NCBI RefSeq assembly: GCF_001303895.1
Contig: NZ_LJSD01000065.1
Location: forward strand, 1-58,388
Length of the DNA stretch: 58,388 nt
Reading direction: 5' to 3'
Source of the DNA: Mesorhizobium sp. 1M-11
GTDB taxonomy: Bacteria > Pseudomonadota > Alphaproteobacteria > Rhizobiales > Rhizobiaceae
Positions within the stretch are counted from its first letter, which is position 1; every line of letters starts with the position of its first letter. Below, piece by piece: positions 16,677-25,449 of the stretch. A model generated the notes under the pieces. The model did not search any database and was not told where the DNA came from. It saw nothing but the letters and a program-made list of their open reading frames with translations. The position numbers and the translations under genes were made by a program.

Positions 16677-17345
16677 CTAGCCAAGAAGTTCGTAGGAGTC
16701 AATGATGGCGCTGGCGACAGCGCCGATCGTGACGCGCCGTTCCATCGCCTGGCGCCGGAGATAGTTGTAAGCCTCTTCCTCGCTGACATTCTTTAGCCGC
16801 ATAAGCAACGACTTCGCCCGCTCGACGCTGCGCATGGTGCGCAGGCTCTCGTCCAGCTTTTCGATGCGGCCTCTCAGCCTGCGCTCATAGAGGAAATGAC
16901 CGCGCGCCAGCGCCAGCGTCGACTGTACAGAGCGCGACGTCACGGGATAATGCAGCACGCCGTGCGCCGCGCAATTGTGGAGCAGGTTGAGGTCAAGCAT
17001 GCCGGTGCCGGGATCGATGACGACCAGTGCCGAGGCCGGCTCACCGGGGATCCAGGGCAGGCGCTGCGGCAGGTCGGGTGAAAGCACGCAGAAGACGACG
17101 TCGTATTGCGCCGGTATCTGCGAGGGCATCGGCCATTCGTGATGCACGTCGCAGCGCAGGCGCTGCAGTTCGCGGATCAGTCGTTCGCCGTCGTCATCGC
17201 GATCGACGATGACGGCCACCTTGAGGTTCCAGAACGAACGCGAAGAGGATGGACCGGAAGGGGCGTCGCGACCGCTTGCGTCCTTCCTGGCGCCCGCGCC
17301 CTGCGGTTCGCGGGCAAATCTTGCGATGTCGATGGTTTCCTGCAT
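16677..17345 (-). CDS. amiR: AmiR-like ANTAR transcription antiterminator
   Basis: A 222-residue RNA-binding antiterminator. It has a charged N-terminus, then a degenerate receiver domain (about 40-160: LKVAVIVDRDDDGERLIREL, VVFCVLSPDLPQRL) lacking a standard phosphoacceptor context, then a coiled coil and a C-terminal ANTAR domain (about 160-222: SLLMRLKNVSEEEAYNYLRRQAMERRVTIGAVASAII). The layout is as in Pseudomonas AmiR, which is controlled by AmiC binding rather than phosphorylation. The start has GGGAGGAG just upstream. The gene follows amiC by 18 bases, and its RNA target starts 12 bases after its stop, so it probably regulates readthrough of its own transcript. Confidence 0.93.
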   Translation of the reverse strand: MQETIDIARFAREPQGAGARKDASGRDAPSGPSSSRSFWNLKVAVIVDRDDDGERLIRELQRLRCDVHHEWPMPSQIPAQYDVVFCVLSPDLPQRLPWIPGEPASALVVIDPGTGMLDLNLLHNCAAHGVLHYPVTSRSVQSTLALARGHFLYERRLRGRIEKLDESLRTMRSVERAKSLLMRLKNVSEEEAYNYLRRQAMERRVTIGAVASAIIDSYELLG

Positions 17346-17363
17346 TCTCTCCTCCCCGCCGCG

Positions 17364-18521
17364 CTATGCGAGCTCGAGATTTTTCTGGCCAAGGCTGCGC
17401 CCGTAACCCAGCAGATAAGGGTCCGACAGGACGCAGGATGGCGATTCATAAACGAGATCGAACTGGCCCTGCCGGTTGGCGCGACCGATGCGCGTCCACA
17501 GATCGGCATGGCCCCATAAGGGGTTGATGGCGACATCGCCTTGCGGCGCCTCGAACTCCGATCCCATCACGGAAGCGCGCAGGATCTCGGTGTCCATCGA
17601 GTTCGTCTGTTCGAGCGTCTTGGCGAAGGCATTGACCTGGAAATAGGACGCCTCAAGGCACATGTTTGTCGGCTCGTCATCGCCGTAGCGCTTCTTGTAA
17701 TCGCGCACGAAGGATGAGTTGCGCTCGCTGCCGACGCCCTGGAAATAGGGCGCCGCGGTGATGTGGCCTTCGCCGACATCGAAGCCCATGGCGCGGATTT
17801 CGGCCTCCGTCGTGGTGAGGGAAGCGATCGGCATGACTTTGGGATCGAGCCCGAGATCGGCATAGGCCTGGTAGAGATAGACCGTGCCGTCGCCGACGAC
17901 CGTCGAGAAGATGACGTCGGGCTGCGCGCGCTTGACGTCGCGCATCACAGGCAGGAACTCGCCCCGCGACGCGCCCATGCGCACATAGGACTCGCCCACG
18001 ACCGTGCCGCCGCTGTTGCGGATCAATTCACGCATGATGCGGTTGGATTCGCGCGGATAGATGTAGTCGGCGCCTATGAAATAGAAGCGGGTGCCGTAGC
18101 GCTCCATCAGGATGCGGCAGAGTTCGACGCTGTTCTGGTTCGGCGTCGCCCCGGTGTAGATGACGTTGGGCGAGAATTCGAAGCCCTCATAGAGCGTCGG
18201 ATACCACAGCAGCCCGTTCAATCTTTCGACCACCGGCAGCACGGCCTTGCGGCTGGATGAGGTGTAACAGCCGAAGATGGTGGAAACGCCATCTTCGACC
18301 ATCAGCTTCTTGGCATAGCGGCCGAAAGCGCTGGCCTCGGAACCGGGATCATAGACCACCGGCTCGAGCGGCCGGCCATTGATGCCGCCGGCAGCATTGA
18401 TTTCTTCGATCGCCGTCAGCGTGCCGCGCAATTGCGTCTCCTCGATCACGGCCATGAAGCCGGTGCGCGAGAAGAGGACGCCGACGCGCCACGGTTCGGA
18501 GGTATTGCTTGATCTCGTCAA
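17364..18521 (-). CDS. amiC: AmiC-like cytoplasmic amide sensor, negative regulator of AmiR
   Basis: The TTG at 18521, with GGGAG eight bases upstream, gives 385 residues, the same length as Pseudomonas AmiC, and no signal peptide (TRSSNTSEPWRVGVLFSRTG). A frame upstream is open but lacks a start signal. The protein has the Peripla_BP_5 fold (INAAGGINGRPLEPVVYDPGSE, LLWYPTLYEGFEFSPNVIYTGA). In Pseudomonas, AmiC holds AmiR inactive until an amide binds. It resembles the exported binding protein encoded downstream, consistent with descent from a transporter component. The pairing with amiR 18 bases downstream supports the role. Confidence 0.92.
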   Translation of the reverse strand: MTRSSNTSEPWRVGVLFSRTGFMAVIEETQLRGTLTAIEEINAAGGINGRPLEPVVYDPGSEASAFGRYAKKLMVEDGVSTIFGCYTSSSRKAVLPVVERLNGLLWYPTLYEGFEFSPNVIYTGATPNQNSVELCRILMERYGTRFYFIGADYIYPRESNRIMRELIRNSGGTVVGESYVRMGASRGEFLPVMRDVKRAQPDVIFSTVVGDGTVYLYQAYADLGLDPKVMPIASLTTTEAEIRAMGFDVGEGHITAAPYFQGVGSERNSSFVRDYKKRYGDDEPTNMCLEASYFQVNAFAKTLEQTNSMDTEILRASVMGSEFEAPQGDVAINPLWGHADLWTRIGRANRQGQFDLVYESPSCVLSDPYLLGYGRSLGQKNLELA

Positions 18522-18619
18522 TATACGCTCCCAAAGTTCCCCAGTGCCGCTGGATTTCGTTGTTATTCTTGCTGAATGCGGCGGCCGGCCGCGCAGCTTG
18601 AGGCCGGCCGCTTTGCGGG

Positions 18620-19636
18620 TCAACTGGCCAGAAGTTCCTTCAGCTTGCCGTCGAGGAATTTGACGTCGTTCGGGCTGGTTCCCGGCCCGCCCGCGAAATG
18701 ACCCCAGACCGACTCGTACGGAACGAATTTGGCATTCGGCATGTTAGCCACCTCGAACTCGCTGTCTTCCGGCGGGAAGTAGAGATCGGTGCGGCTTGGC
18801 ATGACGAAAGCCTTGGCCTTGATGGCCTTGAGCGCCTTCTTGAAATCGCCCTTGTAGAGTTCGTTGTCGCTGATGTCGCCATTCTGCCAGGTCCACAGCA
18901 TGGTCAGGAGGTTGTTGGCGTCCTTGGGCAGGAAGAAACCTTCCCAGAAGGAGACCAGGAAATCCTCCAGCGAGGAATGGCCGAGCGCCTTGAGGTCGAG
19001 CTCCTGGCGATAGAAGGCCTGCGAGAAGCCCCAGCCGGCATAGACGCGGGCCATGGCGCGCAGGCCCTTTTCCGGCTTGTCGTCATACCAGCCATTGTTC
19101 CAGGCGGCATCGGCGGTGAGCGCCGCCTTGACCCCTTCCAGGAACACGAAATTGTGGCGCGAGCATTTAGCCGAACCGCAGAACGGCGCGATGCGTTCGA
19201 CCATATCCGGGTACATGGCACCCCAATGGAAGGTCTGCAGCGCGCCCATCGACCAGCCGACGACCAGCTTCAGCTTCTTGATACCGAACTTCTCGGTCAC
19301 CAGTTGGTGCTGGGCGCGGACATTGTCGTAGGCCGTCACCTGCGGGAAACGCGACTTGTTGTAGGGTTCCGGCGTGTTGCTGGGCGACGACGACAGCCCG
19401 TTGCCGAACATGTTCGGGATGATGATGAAGTATTTCGCCGGGTCGAGCGTCATGCCCTTGCCGATCAGCCATTCATTGTCGACGTGCTGGCCGGAATACC
19501 AGGTCGGGAAGACGACGACATTGTCCTTCTTGGCATTCAGCTTGCCGAAGGTCTTGTAGGCAAGCTTGGCATCACGCAGCGTCGCCCCGCGTTGCAGGAC
19601 AAAATCGCCCAGCGAGTAGATCTCATAATCAGGCAT
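18620..19636 (-). CDS. Alpha/beta hydrolase of the homoserine O-acetyltransferase (MetX-like) fold
   Basis: A 338-residue alpha/beta hydrolase. Nucleophile elbow GWSMG has Ser129. The acid is probably the Asp of SRTDLYFPPEDSE, and the His lies in VWGHFAGG. The N-terminal strand pattern (LRDAKLAYKTFGKLNAKKDNVVVFPTWYSG, FIIIPNMFGNGLSSSPSN) is that of the MetX superfamily, but GNGLSSSPSN-type members are not the methionine enzyme and are usually annotated as hydrolases. The start at 19636 has AAGGAAA upstream. It lies between the NCS1 permease and amiC, so it probably acts on an amide- or ester-type compound brought in by that permease. The substrate is unknown. Confidence 0.85.
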   Translation of the reverse strand: MPDYEIYSLGDFVLQRGATLRDAKLAYKTFGKLNAKKDNVVVFPTWYSGQHVDNEWLIGKGMTLDPAKYFIIIPNMFGNGLSSSPSNTPEPYNKSRFPQVTAYDNVRAQHQLVTEKFGIKKLKLVVGWSMGALQTFHWGAMYPDMVERIAPFCGSAKCSRHNFVFLEGVKAALTADAAWNNGWYDDKPEKGLRAMARVYAGWGFSQAFYRQELDLKALGHSSLEDFLVSFWEGFFLPKDANNLLTMLWTWQNGDISDNELYKGDFKKALKAIKAKAFVMPSRTDLYFPPEDSEFEVANMPNAKFVPYESVWGHFAGGPGTSPNDVKFLDGKLKELLAS

Positions 19637-19700
19637 CAGGCAGTTTCCTTTACTTTCAAACGTTGAGACGAGGCCCGGCGACCGGGCCTCGTCCGGAACA

Positions 19701-21014
19701 TCATGCGGTTGCCCGCTCCGGCGACGGCCGCAGCGCCAGCGCCGCATAGGCGATGCCGCCGGCGAGCGCCGCGCTGATCGCGGTCGAGAAATGCGGCAGG
19801 TAGAATTCGACGATGACGGCGACCGCCGAGCCGATGATCCAGGCGATGAAGGCAGTCGGGCGCCAGTCACGGTCGATCTCGGCGTTCTTGCGGGCCAGAT
19901 ACTGGTCGACCAGGATGATGGCGCCGATCGGCGGAACCAGGATGCCGAGCAGCGACAGCCACTGGATGAAGAAGGCCCAGACATTGCCTGCCGCGACCGC
20001 GATGCCGATGGCGCCGAGAAGCACCGCCATCACGCGCATGCGGGTGCCGAAGATGCGCGACCAGCCGGTGGCGGCGTTGTAGAGGCAGTGCGCGCAGACA
20101 GAGCCCAGGTTGAGGTAGAGGAACACGAAGGCGAGTGCGCTGAGGAACACCATCTGCTTGCCGTTGATGTAGCCGAACATGTTGTCGGCACCGAACGGGT
20201 TGGCATTCGGAACGGCAAGCGCTGCCGTCATGATGCCGCCGACCAGCATGGCGATCAGGTTGGCGAAGGGGAAGGCGCTGAAGGTCGCGATCAGCGAGCT
20301 CCTGCCGTCCCTGGCCCAGCGGTTGAAGTCGGCACTCACCGTGCCGGCGTCGATGAAGAGCGCGATGACGACGGTCAACCCCACGCCCATGGACATCGTA
20401 GCCGCGCCATTGTTGCCGGGATAGGCGAGGATCGCCTGCCAGCCGGAGGCTGAAGCGGCATCGAACACCACCCAGCCGCCGAGGATGACGAAGAGCGGCA
20501 CCGAGACCAGCCCGATCAGGTGCAGGCCGTGCACGCCGACGAAGGTGATGCCGATGTAGAGCAGGCCGGCGACGATGGTCATCGCGACATAATTGAGGTC
20601 ATAGGCAGAGCTGATCAGCGCGCCGGTGATGCCGGTCTGCACGGCGTACCAGCCGAGCAGAAGCGTCGATAGCAGGCCCGAGGCGAAGACATAGCCCTTG
20701 CGGCCGAACACGATCGAGGCCAGCAGCGCAAAGTTCATGCCGCGGTTGGTGCCGAGCAGCCCCAGCGCGCCGACATAGGCGAACATGATGAGGTTGCCGA
20801 TCACCATCGCCCACAGCGCGCTGGTGAAGCCCATGCCGAGCACGAGGATGGAACCGGTCATGGCGCCGGTGATGATCATCGGAAAGCCGATCCAGACCGT
20901 CGTCACCGAAAAGGTCGAGCGCCGCGCCGCCATCGGCACGGGTTGATGTTCGTATTCTTCTCCGAGGATATGATCGACGCTGTCGAGCGTCTCGATCTCC
21001 GTCTTGTTGTTCAT
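19701..21014 (-). CDS. NCS1-family permease (CodB/cytosine permease-like)
   Basis: A 437-residue membrane protein with about twelve helices, starting MNNKTEIETLD with GGGAGGG upstream of the ATG at 21014. Motifs such as WIGFPMIITGAMTGSILVLGMGF, GYVFASGLLSTLLLGWYAVQTG and IDAGTVSADFNRWARD place it among nucleobase:cation symporters of the CodB type. Substrates of this family are N-containing ring compounds (cytosine, hydantoin, allantoin). Here it heads the amide block, so a cyclic amide or ureide is plausible, but this is inference. Its leader has an ANTAR-like hairpin and a terminator, suggesting control by AmiR. Confidence 0.88.
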   Translation of the reverse strand: MNNKTEIETLDSVDHILGEEYEHQPVPMAARRSTFSVTTVWIGFPMIITGAMTGSILVLGMGFTSALWAMVIGNLIMFAYVGALGLLGTNRGMNFALLASIVFGRKGYVFASGLLSTLLLGWYAVQTGITGALISSAYDLNYVAMTIVAGLLYIGITFVGVHGLHLIGLVSVPLFVILGGWVVFDAASASGWQAILAYPGNNGAATMSMGVGLTVVIALFIDAGTVSADFNRWARDGRSSLIATFSAFPFANLIAMLVGGIMTAALAVPNANPFGADNMFGYINGKQMVFLSALAFVFLYLNLGSVCAHCLYNAATGWSRIFGTRMRVMAVLLGAIGIAVAAGNVWAFFIQWLSLLGILVPPIGAIILVDQYLARKNAEIDRDWRPTAFIAWIIGSAVAVIVEFYLPHFSTAISAALAGGIAYAALALRPSPERATA

Positions 21015-21218
21015 GGCACCCTCCCAGGGGTCAAACGCGTTGCGTGTGCGGCTGTCGTCGCGATCGGACGTCCTTGTCCTCACCCGCTTTCCCCGGTGGA
21101 AGCGCATTCAGGCCATGGCCCGGAAGGCGCGCGGCGCGATCTTTCGGTTCGCCGACGCAAGTCCCTTGTCATAGCCGTCCGGCGCCGGTTCCCCATCGGC
21201 ATCTCGGTCGGTATCGCC

Positions 21219-21307
21219 AAAACGACAAAGGCCTCCCGATGGCTTCGTTTCCGAAGTCAAAGGGAGGCCTTCTTGCCTTGATCTGATTGGGTGGCCCCGT
21301 TGCCACC
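21219..21307 (-). promoter_or_regulatory. ANTAR-like leader hairpin with terminator upstream of the NCS1 permease
   Basis: On the minus strand GGTGGC-AACGGG-GCCACC (21307-21290) is a perfect 6-bp stem with a hexaloop having A1 and G4, very close to the two loops after amiR (AACGAC, AACGGA). Next AGGC-AAGAAG-GCCT (21278-21265) overlaps the 5' arm of a terminator: GGCCTCCC (21269-21262) pairs with GGGAGGCC (21237-21230), followed by the T-rich 21229-21219. The second loop has A, not G, at position 4. About 205 bases without a gene separate the terminator from the permease start, and 21308-21510 upstream also holds no gene, only a 5-bp hairpin at 21309-21323. Confidence 0.72.
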
Positions 21308-21510
21308 TGCCTGCTTAACAGGCGAAGAAAAATTTAGACGGGCATCGAAACCCTGTCAATACGGCGTTTCGGAGGTCGAAATGGTGCCCAAGGGCTGAAT
21401 CGGTCGTGGCTTATTAGCTTCGATAAGGGGGGAGCCTAGCGACAAATCTTGAGGTGGAAACTCCCGTCCAATCGCCTAGCCAAAGGGGAGAAGGGCACGG
21501 CTACCCGCCC

Positions 21511-22704
21511 TTACGAAACCACCAGCTTGAGATGGCTCTGCCCGGCCGGCCGGCGGTTCTTCATGCCGGAAATGGCGTAGCCGTCGCGGCCGGCCGCCTT
21601 GGCGCGATAAAGCGCCTCGTCCGCCTTGGCCATGAGATCGACAGCGGCGACGTAGATGTCGGGCGTCCATTCCGCGATGCCCAAGCTGATGGTGAAGCGT
21701 TCCTCGTCCTCCGTCTTGCCGCTGCCCTCTCGCACGGTAGCGACGAGGACGGACGCGACCTTTTCCGCCTGGCGCGCGGTCGTCTCCGGCAGGATGATGG
21801 CGAACTCGTCGCCGCCGAGCCTGAACACCATGTCGCTGCCGCGCACCATGGTGGTGGCGATCTCGGCGAACTGGCGCAGAATACGGTCGCCGAAGGCATG
21901 GCCGTTGGTGTCGTTGTAACGCTTGAAGTGATCGATATCGATCAACATCAGCGAGAAATGGCGGCCGGTGCGGCGTGTGCGCTTGTCCTCGGCTTCCAGC
22001 AAGGCCAGGAAATGGCGCCGATTGGGAATACCGGTGAGGTCGTCGGTCTGGGCAAGTTCGGCAAGTTCCTCGCGCAGCCGCCCGATCGACATGATGGTGA
22101 AGCCGAAGTTCCACACCACGCCCGAGAAGATCACGCACAGCAGCGCGTAGGATTCCACCGTCGTGTAGAACTCCTGGTCGACGCGGCCCAGCATCAGCCC
22201 GACATTCAAGAGGCTTTCGATGAGATGGCCGACGATGCCGACGATCATGGCGGTGGCCGCGATCATCGCGCCGAGATCCTTGCGATGCCAGCGCAGCAGA
22301 TACCAGGCGGCAAGCACCAGCGGCACCGACTGGCCCCCGGCGTAAACGAGATTGCGGCCTTGCAGACTGCCGAACAGGAGAAGCAGCAGGAACAGGCTGC
22401 CGGCGGTGATCGCCACGCTCGCCTTCAGGCCACCGGACTGGCCGTAGAAGACGCGCACGCCGACCCAGAACATGCAGAAGCCGAAAATGACGAACCCGTT
22501 GCCGACAACGGCGGGCACATAGCTCCCCTCATTGCCCTGCAGGGCCAGCACGCAGCCGCCGATGGTGGACAGCACGCATCCGGCCAGCCACACGCGCGCC
22601 GCCGCGAAATTGCGGTAGCGATAGGCGATGGCACCCCAGATGACCGCCACCGTCAGCGAGTTGAGCAGGATGACGATGTAAAGCGTCAAGAAGTCGAGTT
22701 TCAT
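21511..22704 (-). CDS. Membrane-anchored diguanylate cyclase (GGDEF)
   Basis: A 397-residue protein with an N-terminal membrane region of about seven helices (residues 1-205) and a C-terminal GGDEF domain (about 215-380). The active site RLGGDEFAIILPE is intact, and the RGSD inhibitory site lies five residues before GGDEF, so it should make cyclic di-GMP from GTP with product inhibition. The conserved opening LAQTDDLTGIPNRRHFLALLE is present. No known sensory family is recognised in the membrane part. It stands alone, ending about 500 bases from the NCS1 gene. Confidence 0.92.
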   Translation of the reverse strand: MKLDFLTLYIVILLNSLTVAVIWGAIAYRYRNFAAARVWLAGCVLSTIGGCVLALQGNEGSYVPAVVGNGFVIFGFCMFWVGVRVFYGQSGGLKASVAITAGSLFLLLLLFGSLQGRNLVYAGGQSVPLVLAAWYLLRWHRKDLGAMIAATAMIVGIVGHLIESLLNVGLMLGRVDQEFYTTVESYALLCVIFSGVVWNFGFTIMSIGRLREELAELAQTDDLTGIPNRRHFLALLEAEDKRTRRTGRHFSLMLIDIDHFKRYNDTNGHAFGDRILRQFAEIATTMVRGSDMVFRLGGDEFAIILPETTARQAEKVASVLVATVREGSGKTEDEERFTISLGIAEWTPDIYVAAVDLMAKADEALYRAKAAGRDGYAISGMKNRRPAGQSHLKLVVS

Positions 22705-22839
22705 CGCAATGCCCCGGACGAAGCCTTCCTCCTAAGGGTTCGCCGCTTTGCCGGACGTTAAAATAAAAGGTGGGTTTTGCGTCAACTGTTAGAAAAAGCC
22801 AGCGCCGATGACAGGATGACGATCTGCTGCAGGAATTAC

Positions 22840-24006
22840 TCATATGGCCGACTGCGTGGTCCACGTCGTTTGCGCGCTGTGGCGCACGGCGACAAGGGCA
22901 GCAGCCACGGCGCCTGCCGCCAACAGCCCGCCAAGCCAGGGCAGATTCTGCAAAGGCAGCCAGACCAGCACCAGGCCACCCAGCCCGGTGCCGAGGCCGA
23001 CGCCGACATGCATGGCCGACAGGTTGAGGCTGACGCCGGCTTCTGCCGTCTGTGGCCCCGTTGCCATGAGGAAGCTCTGCACCACAGGCGAGATCATCCA
23101 GCTGATCATCGCCCAGGCCATCATCGCGACGATGAAAAGCCCGGGCACTTTCGCCGCGAGCGGTATGGCGAGAAGCGCGACCAGATAGGCGAGTGGCGTC
23201 GCCACGATGGCGAAACGCGGCCCGACGGCATCGGCCAGCCAGCCGCCGCAATAGCCGCCACATACGCCGGCGATGCCGAAAGCGAAAAAGAATAGCGCAA
23301 CGTTGTCCTGCGGAACGCCGACCGCCTCGGTGAGATAGGGCGCCAGATAGGCGAACAGCGTGAAATGACCGCCGATCATCAGGATCGAGACAAGCTGGGC
23401 GGCAACCAGCGGCCGCGACCGCAGATGCTGCAGATATCCCGATGCCGCCGGGCTGCTGCGCCCCGCCGTCGGCAGCGTGCGCAGGCAGATCAGGAACACG
23501 GCCACGGCCAGCAGGGCAAGCGCGACAAAGACGGCGCGCCAGCCAAAATGGCCGCCGATCAGCATCCCGACCGGCACGCCGAGCACCATGGAGCCGCTGA
23601 CGCCCATGAAGATGATGCCGATCGCCCTGCCGCGCATGGCTGGGCCGACAAGCTCCGTCGCCAGCATCGTGGCGACGAGGCAGGCAGCAGCGCTGGCTGC
23701 CGCCATGCCGATACGGGCCATGAACAGGGCGGCATAGCTGGAGCTTGCCGCCGCAAGCAGGTTGCTGGCGATGAAAAGCAGCAGCGCCAGACCCAGCATG
23801 GTCTTGCGTTCCAGCCGCGCCGCCAGCAAAAGCGCCAACGGAGCGGTCAGCGCGAAGGTGATCGAGAAGACGGCCGTCAGTTGGCCGGCAAGGCCGACCG
23901 AGATATCAAGGCCGGAAGCGATGCCCGGCAAGATGCCGATGACAATGTTTTCCGCCGTGCCGGTGGCAAAGGTGGCGAAAGCCAGGAAGAATATCCGAAG
24001 GTTCAC
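22840..24006 (-). CDS. MFS transporter, DHA1-type exporter
   Basis: A 388-residue, twelve-helix major facilitator protein. It starts MNLRIFFLAFATFATGTAENIVIGILPGIA and has LAGQLTAVFSITFALTAPL and the motif A-like ARLERKTMLGLALLL, features of the AraJ/YdhP drug:proton antiporter subgroup. Likely substrates are small toxic organics or sugars; nothing local narrows this. It is monocistronic by spacing (135 bases to the next gene end). Confidence 0.88.
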   Translation of the reverse strand: MNLRIFFLAFATFATGTAENIVIGILPGIASGLDISVGLAGQLTAVFSITFALTAPLALLLAARLERKTMLGLALLLFIASNLLAAASSSYAALFMARIGMAAASAAACLVATMLATELVGPAMRGRAIGIIFMGVSGSMVLGVPVGMLIGGHFGWRAVFVALALLAVAVFLICLRTLPTAGRSSPAASGYLQHLRSRPLVAAQLVSILMIGGHFTLFAYLAPYLTEAVGVPQDNVALFFFAFGIAGVCGGYCGGWLADAVGPRFAIVATPLAYLVALLAIPLAAKVPGLFIVAMMAWAMISWMISPVVQSFLMATGPQTAEAGVSLNLSAMHVGVGLGTGLGGLVLVWLPLQNLPWLGGLLAAGAVAAALVAVRHSAQTTWTTQSAI

Positions 24007-24527
24007 GTGTCCGTCCCGTCGCGCGTTTCACCGCGACGGAGGAAGGGCCTCCGATACGGCGTGGTGTTGCGTATCGGGTTTCGAGGCTGTGCTTCGGTTA
24101 TCCCAGGAACCGGATTGTTACCATGCGCAGGCATGAGGGGAAAGACAGTGGGGCCTTGCTTTGCCAGTTCATGCCGGGCACCTGACCAATAACGTTTGCA
24201 CCGCCCCTCATCTGCCTGCCGGCATCTTCTCCCCGCGAAGGACGGGGAGAAGAGAGACTGGCCGCGACCCCCCTCCCCGTTTCCACGGGAGAGGTTAAGG
24301 GTGGCGGCGGCGTATGCGGCCACCGCATTGCCGCCTGCCGATCGTGCTGGCGCAACGTTCCACACGATCTACCGCTTGCGAAGGGCACGGAATTCCGCGA
24401 GATCGACAACCCGCATTGCTGGAAAGCCGAATATGTCTGCGCGGATGCGTACCTGGCCTGCGCCGGCTGGGGCGTCGCGCGAACAGTACAAGCGGTCGAC
24501 CACCCAATCTGACCCGACCGAGGACCG
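24007..24527. other. 521-base intergenic stretch with a small palindrome
   Basis: It separates two divergent transporter genes. The only structure seen is a rhizobial-type palindrome at about 24229-24262, with TTCTCCCCG and CGGGGAGAA flanking GAAGGA, followed by a second C/G-rich inverted pair to 24295. Both strands have open frames, but none has a convincing start, ribosome-binding site or recognisable product. Promoters for both neighbours should lie here; no clear consensus was found. Confidence 0.5.
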
Positions 24528-25421
24528 ATGCCCATCCACGAACTCGCAGCGCTCGGCGCCGCAACCTGCTGGGCGCTGACCGGCATCATCTCGGCGGGTC
24601 CGGCCGGTCATCTCGGCGCGCCGGCCTTCAACCGTCTGCGCCAGATCTTCGTCACCGCCATGCTGGCGCTTTATGTGCTGGCGACCGGCTCATGGCGAGA
24701 GCTAGAGGCGGCCAATGTGCTGCCGCTTCTCGCCTCGGGTTTCATCGGCATCTTCATCGGCGACACGCTGCTGTTCGCCACGCTTAACCGGGTCGGTCCG
24801 CGCCGTTCCGGCATCCTGTTTGCGCTCAACGCGCCGATCGCGGCGGTCCTCGGCTGGCTGCTGCTCGGCGAGACGCTGACCGCCAAGGCGCTCTTCGGCA
24901 TGGCGCTTGTCGTCGCCGGCGTCCTGCTGGCCATCCTGTTCGGCAAACGCCGATCGCAGCTTCATCAATGGGAGACGGTGAAAGGGCCGCTGTGGATCGG
25001 CGTGGCGCTTGGGCTCGGCGCCGCGACCGGCCAGGCGATCGGCTCCATCATCGCGCGGCCGGTGATGGAAACCGGCATCGACCCGTTCGTGGCCTCAATG
25101 CTCAGGGTCGGCGTCGCCGCGGCCTTCCTCAGCGTCATGATCCAGTTGCCCATTCCCGCGTTGAAGCCCAAAGGCCCGCTGACCTGGCAGGTGGCGGCGA
25201 TGACCGCGCTGACCGGCATCCTCGCGCTGGCGATCGGCATGACGCTGCTGCTGTTTGCCCTTTCCGGCGGCAAGGTCGGCATCGTCTCGACCTTGTCGGC
25301 AACCTCGCCCGTCCTCATCCTGCCGCTGCTGTGGCTGCGCACCGGCGAACGCCCTGCCGCCGGCGCCTGGGCAGGTGCGGTGCTGGTGGTGGCCGGCATG
25401 GCGCTGATCTTCATGGCGTGA
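24528..25421 (+). CDS. EamA/DMT-family transporter
   Basis: A 297-residue, ten-helix drug/metabolite transporter with two EamA repeats (about residues 3-135 and 150-296). Each repeat ends in the usual pattern LGWLLLGETLTAKALFGMALVVAGVLLAI and LLWLRTGERPAAGAWAGAVLVVAGMALIFMA. The start has GAGG just upstream of ATG. Export of metabolites or amino acids is typical for the family; the substrate is not predictable. The methyltransferase gene begins 28 bases downstream, so the two probably share a transcript. Confidence 0.9.
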   Translation: MPIHELAALGAATCWALTGIISAGPAGHLGAPAFNRLRQIFVTAMLALYVLATGSWRELEAANVLPLLASGFIGIFIGDTLLFATLNRVGPRRSGILFALNAPIAAVLGWLLLGETLTAKALFGMALVVAGVLLAILFGKRRSQLHQWETVKGPLWIGVALGLGAATGQAIGSIIARPVMETGIDPFVASMLRVGVAAAFLSVMIQLPIPALKPKGPLTWQVAAMTALTGILALAIGMTLLLFALSGGKVGIVSTLSATSPVLILPLLWLRTGERPAAGAWAGAVLVVAGMALIFMA

Positions 25422-25449
25422 CGCCGAGCGTCGGTTTAGGCTTGCTGGC

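Noticed and set aside
21340..21450. A possible sigma-54 promoter (GGCAC-like) upstream of the NCS1 permease
   Set aside because: The minus-strand GGGCACCATTTCGACC lacks the GC at the -12 position with correct spacing.
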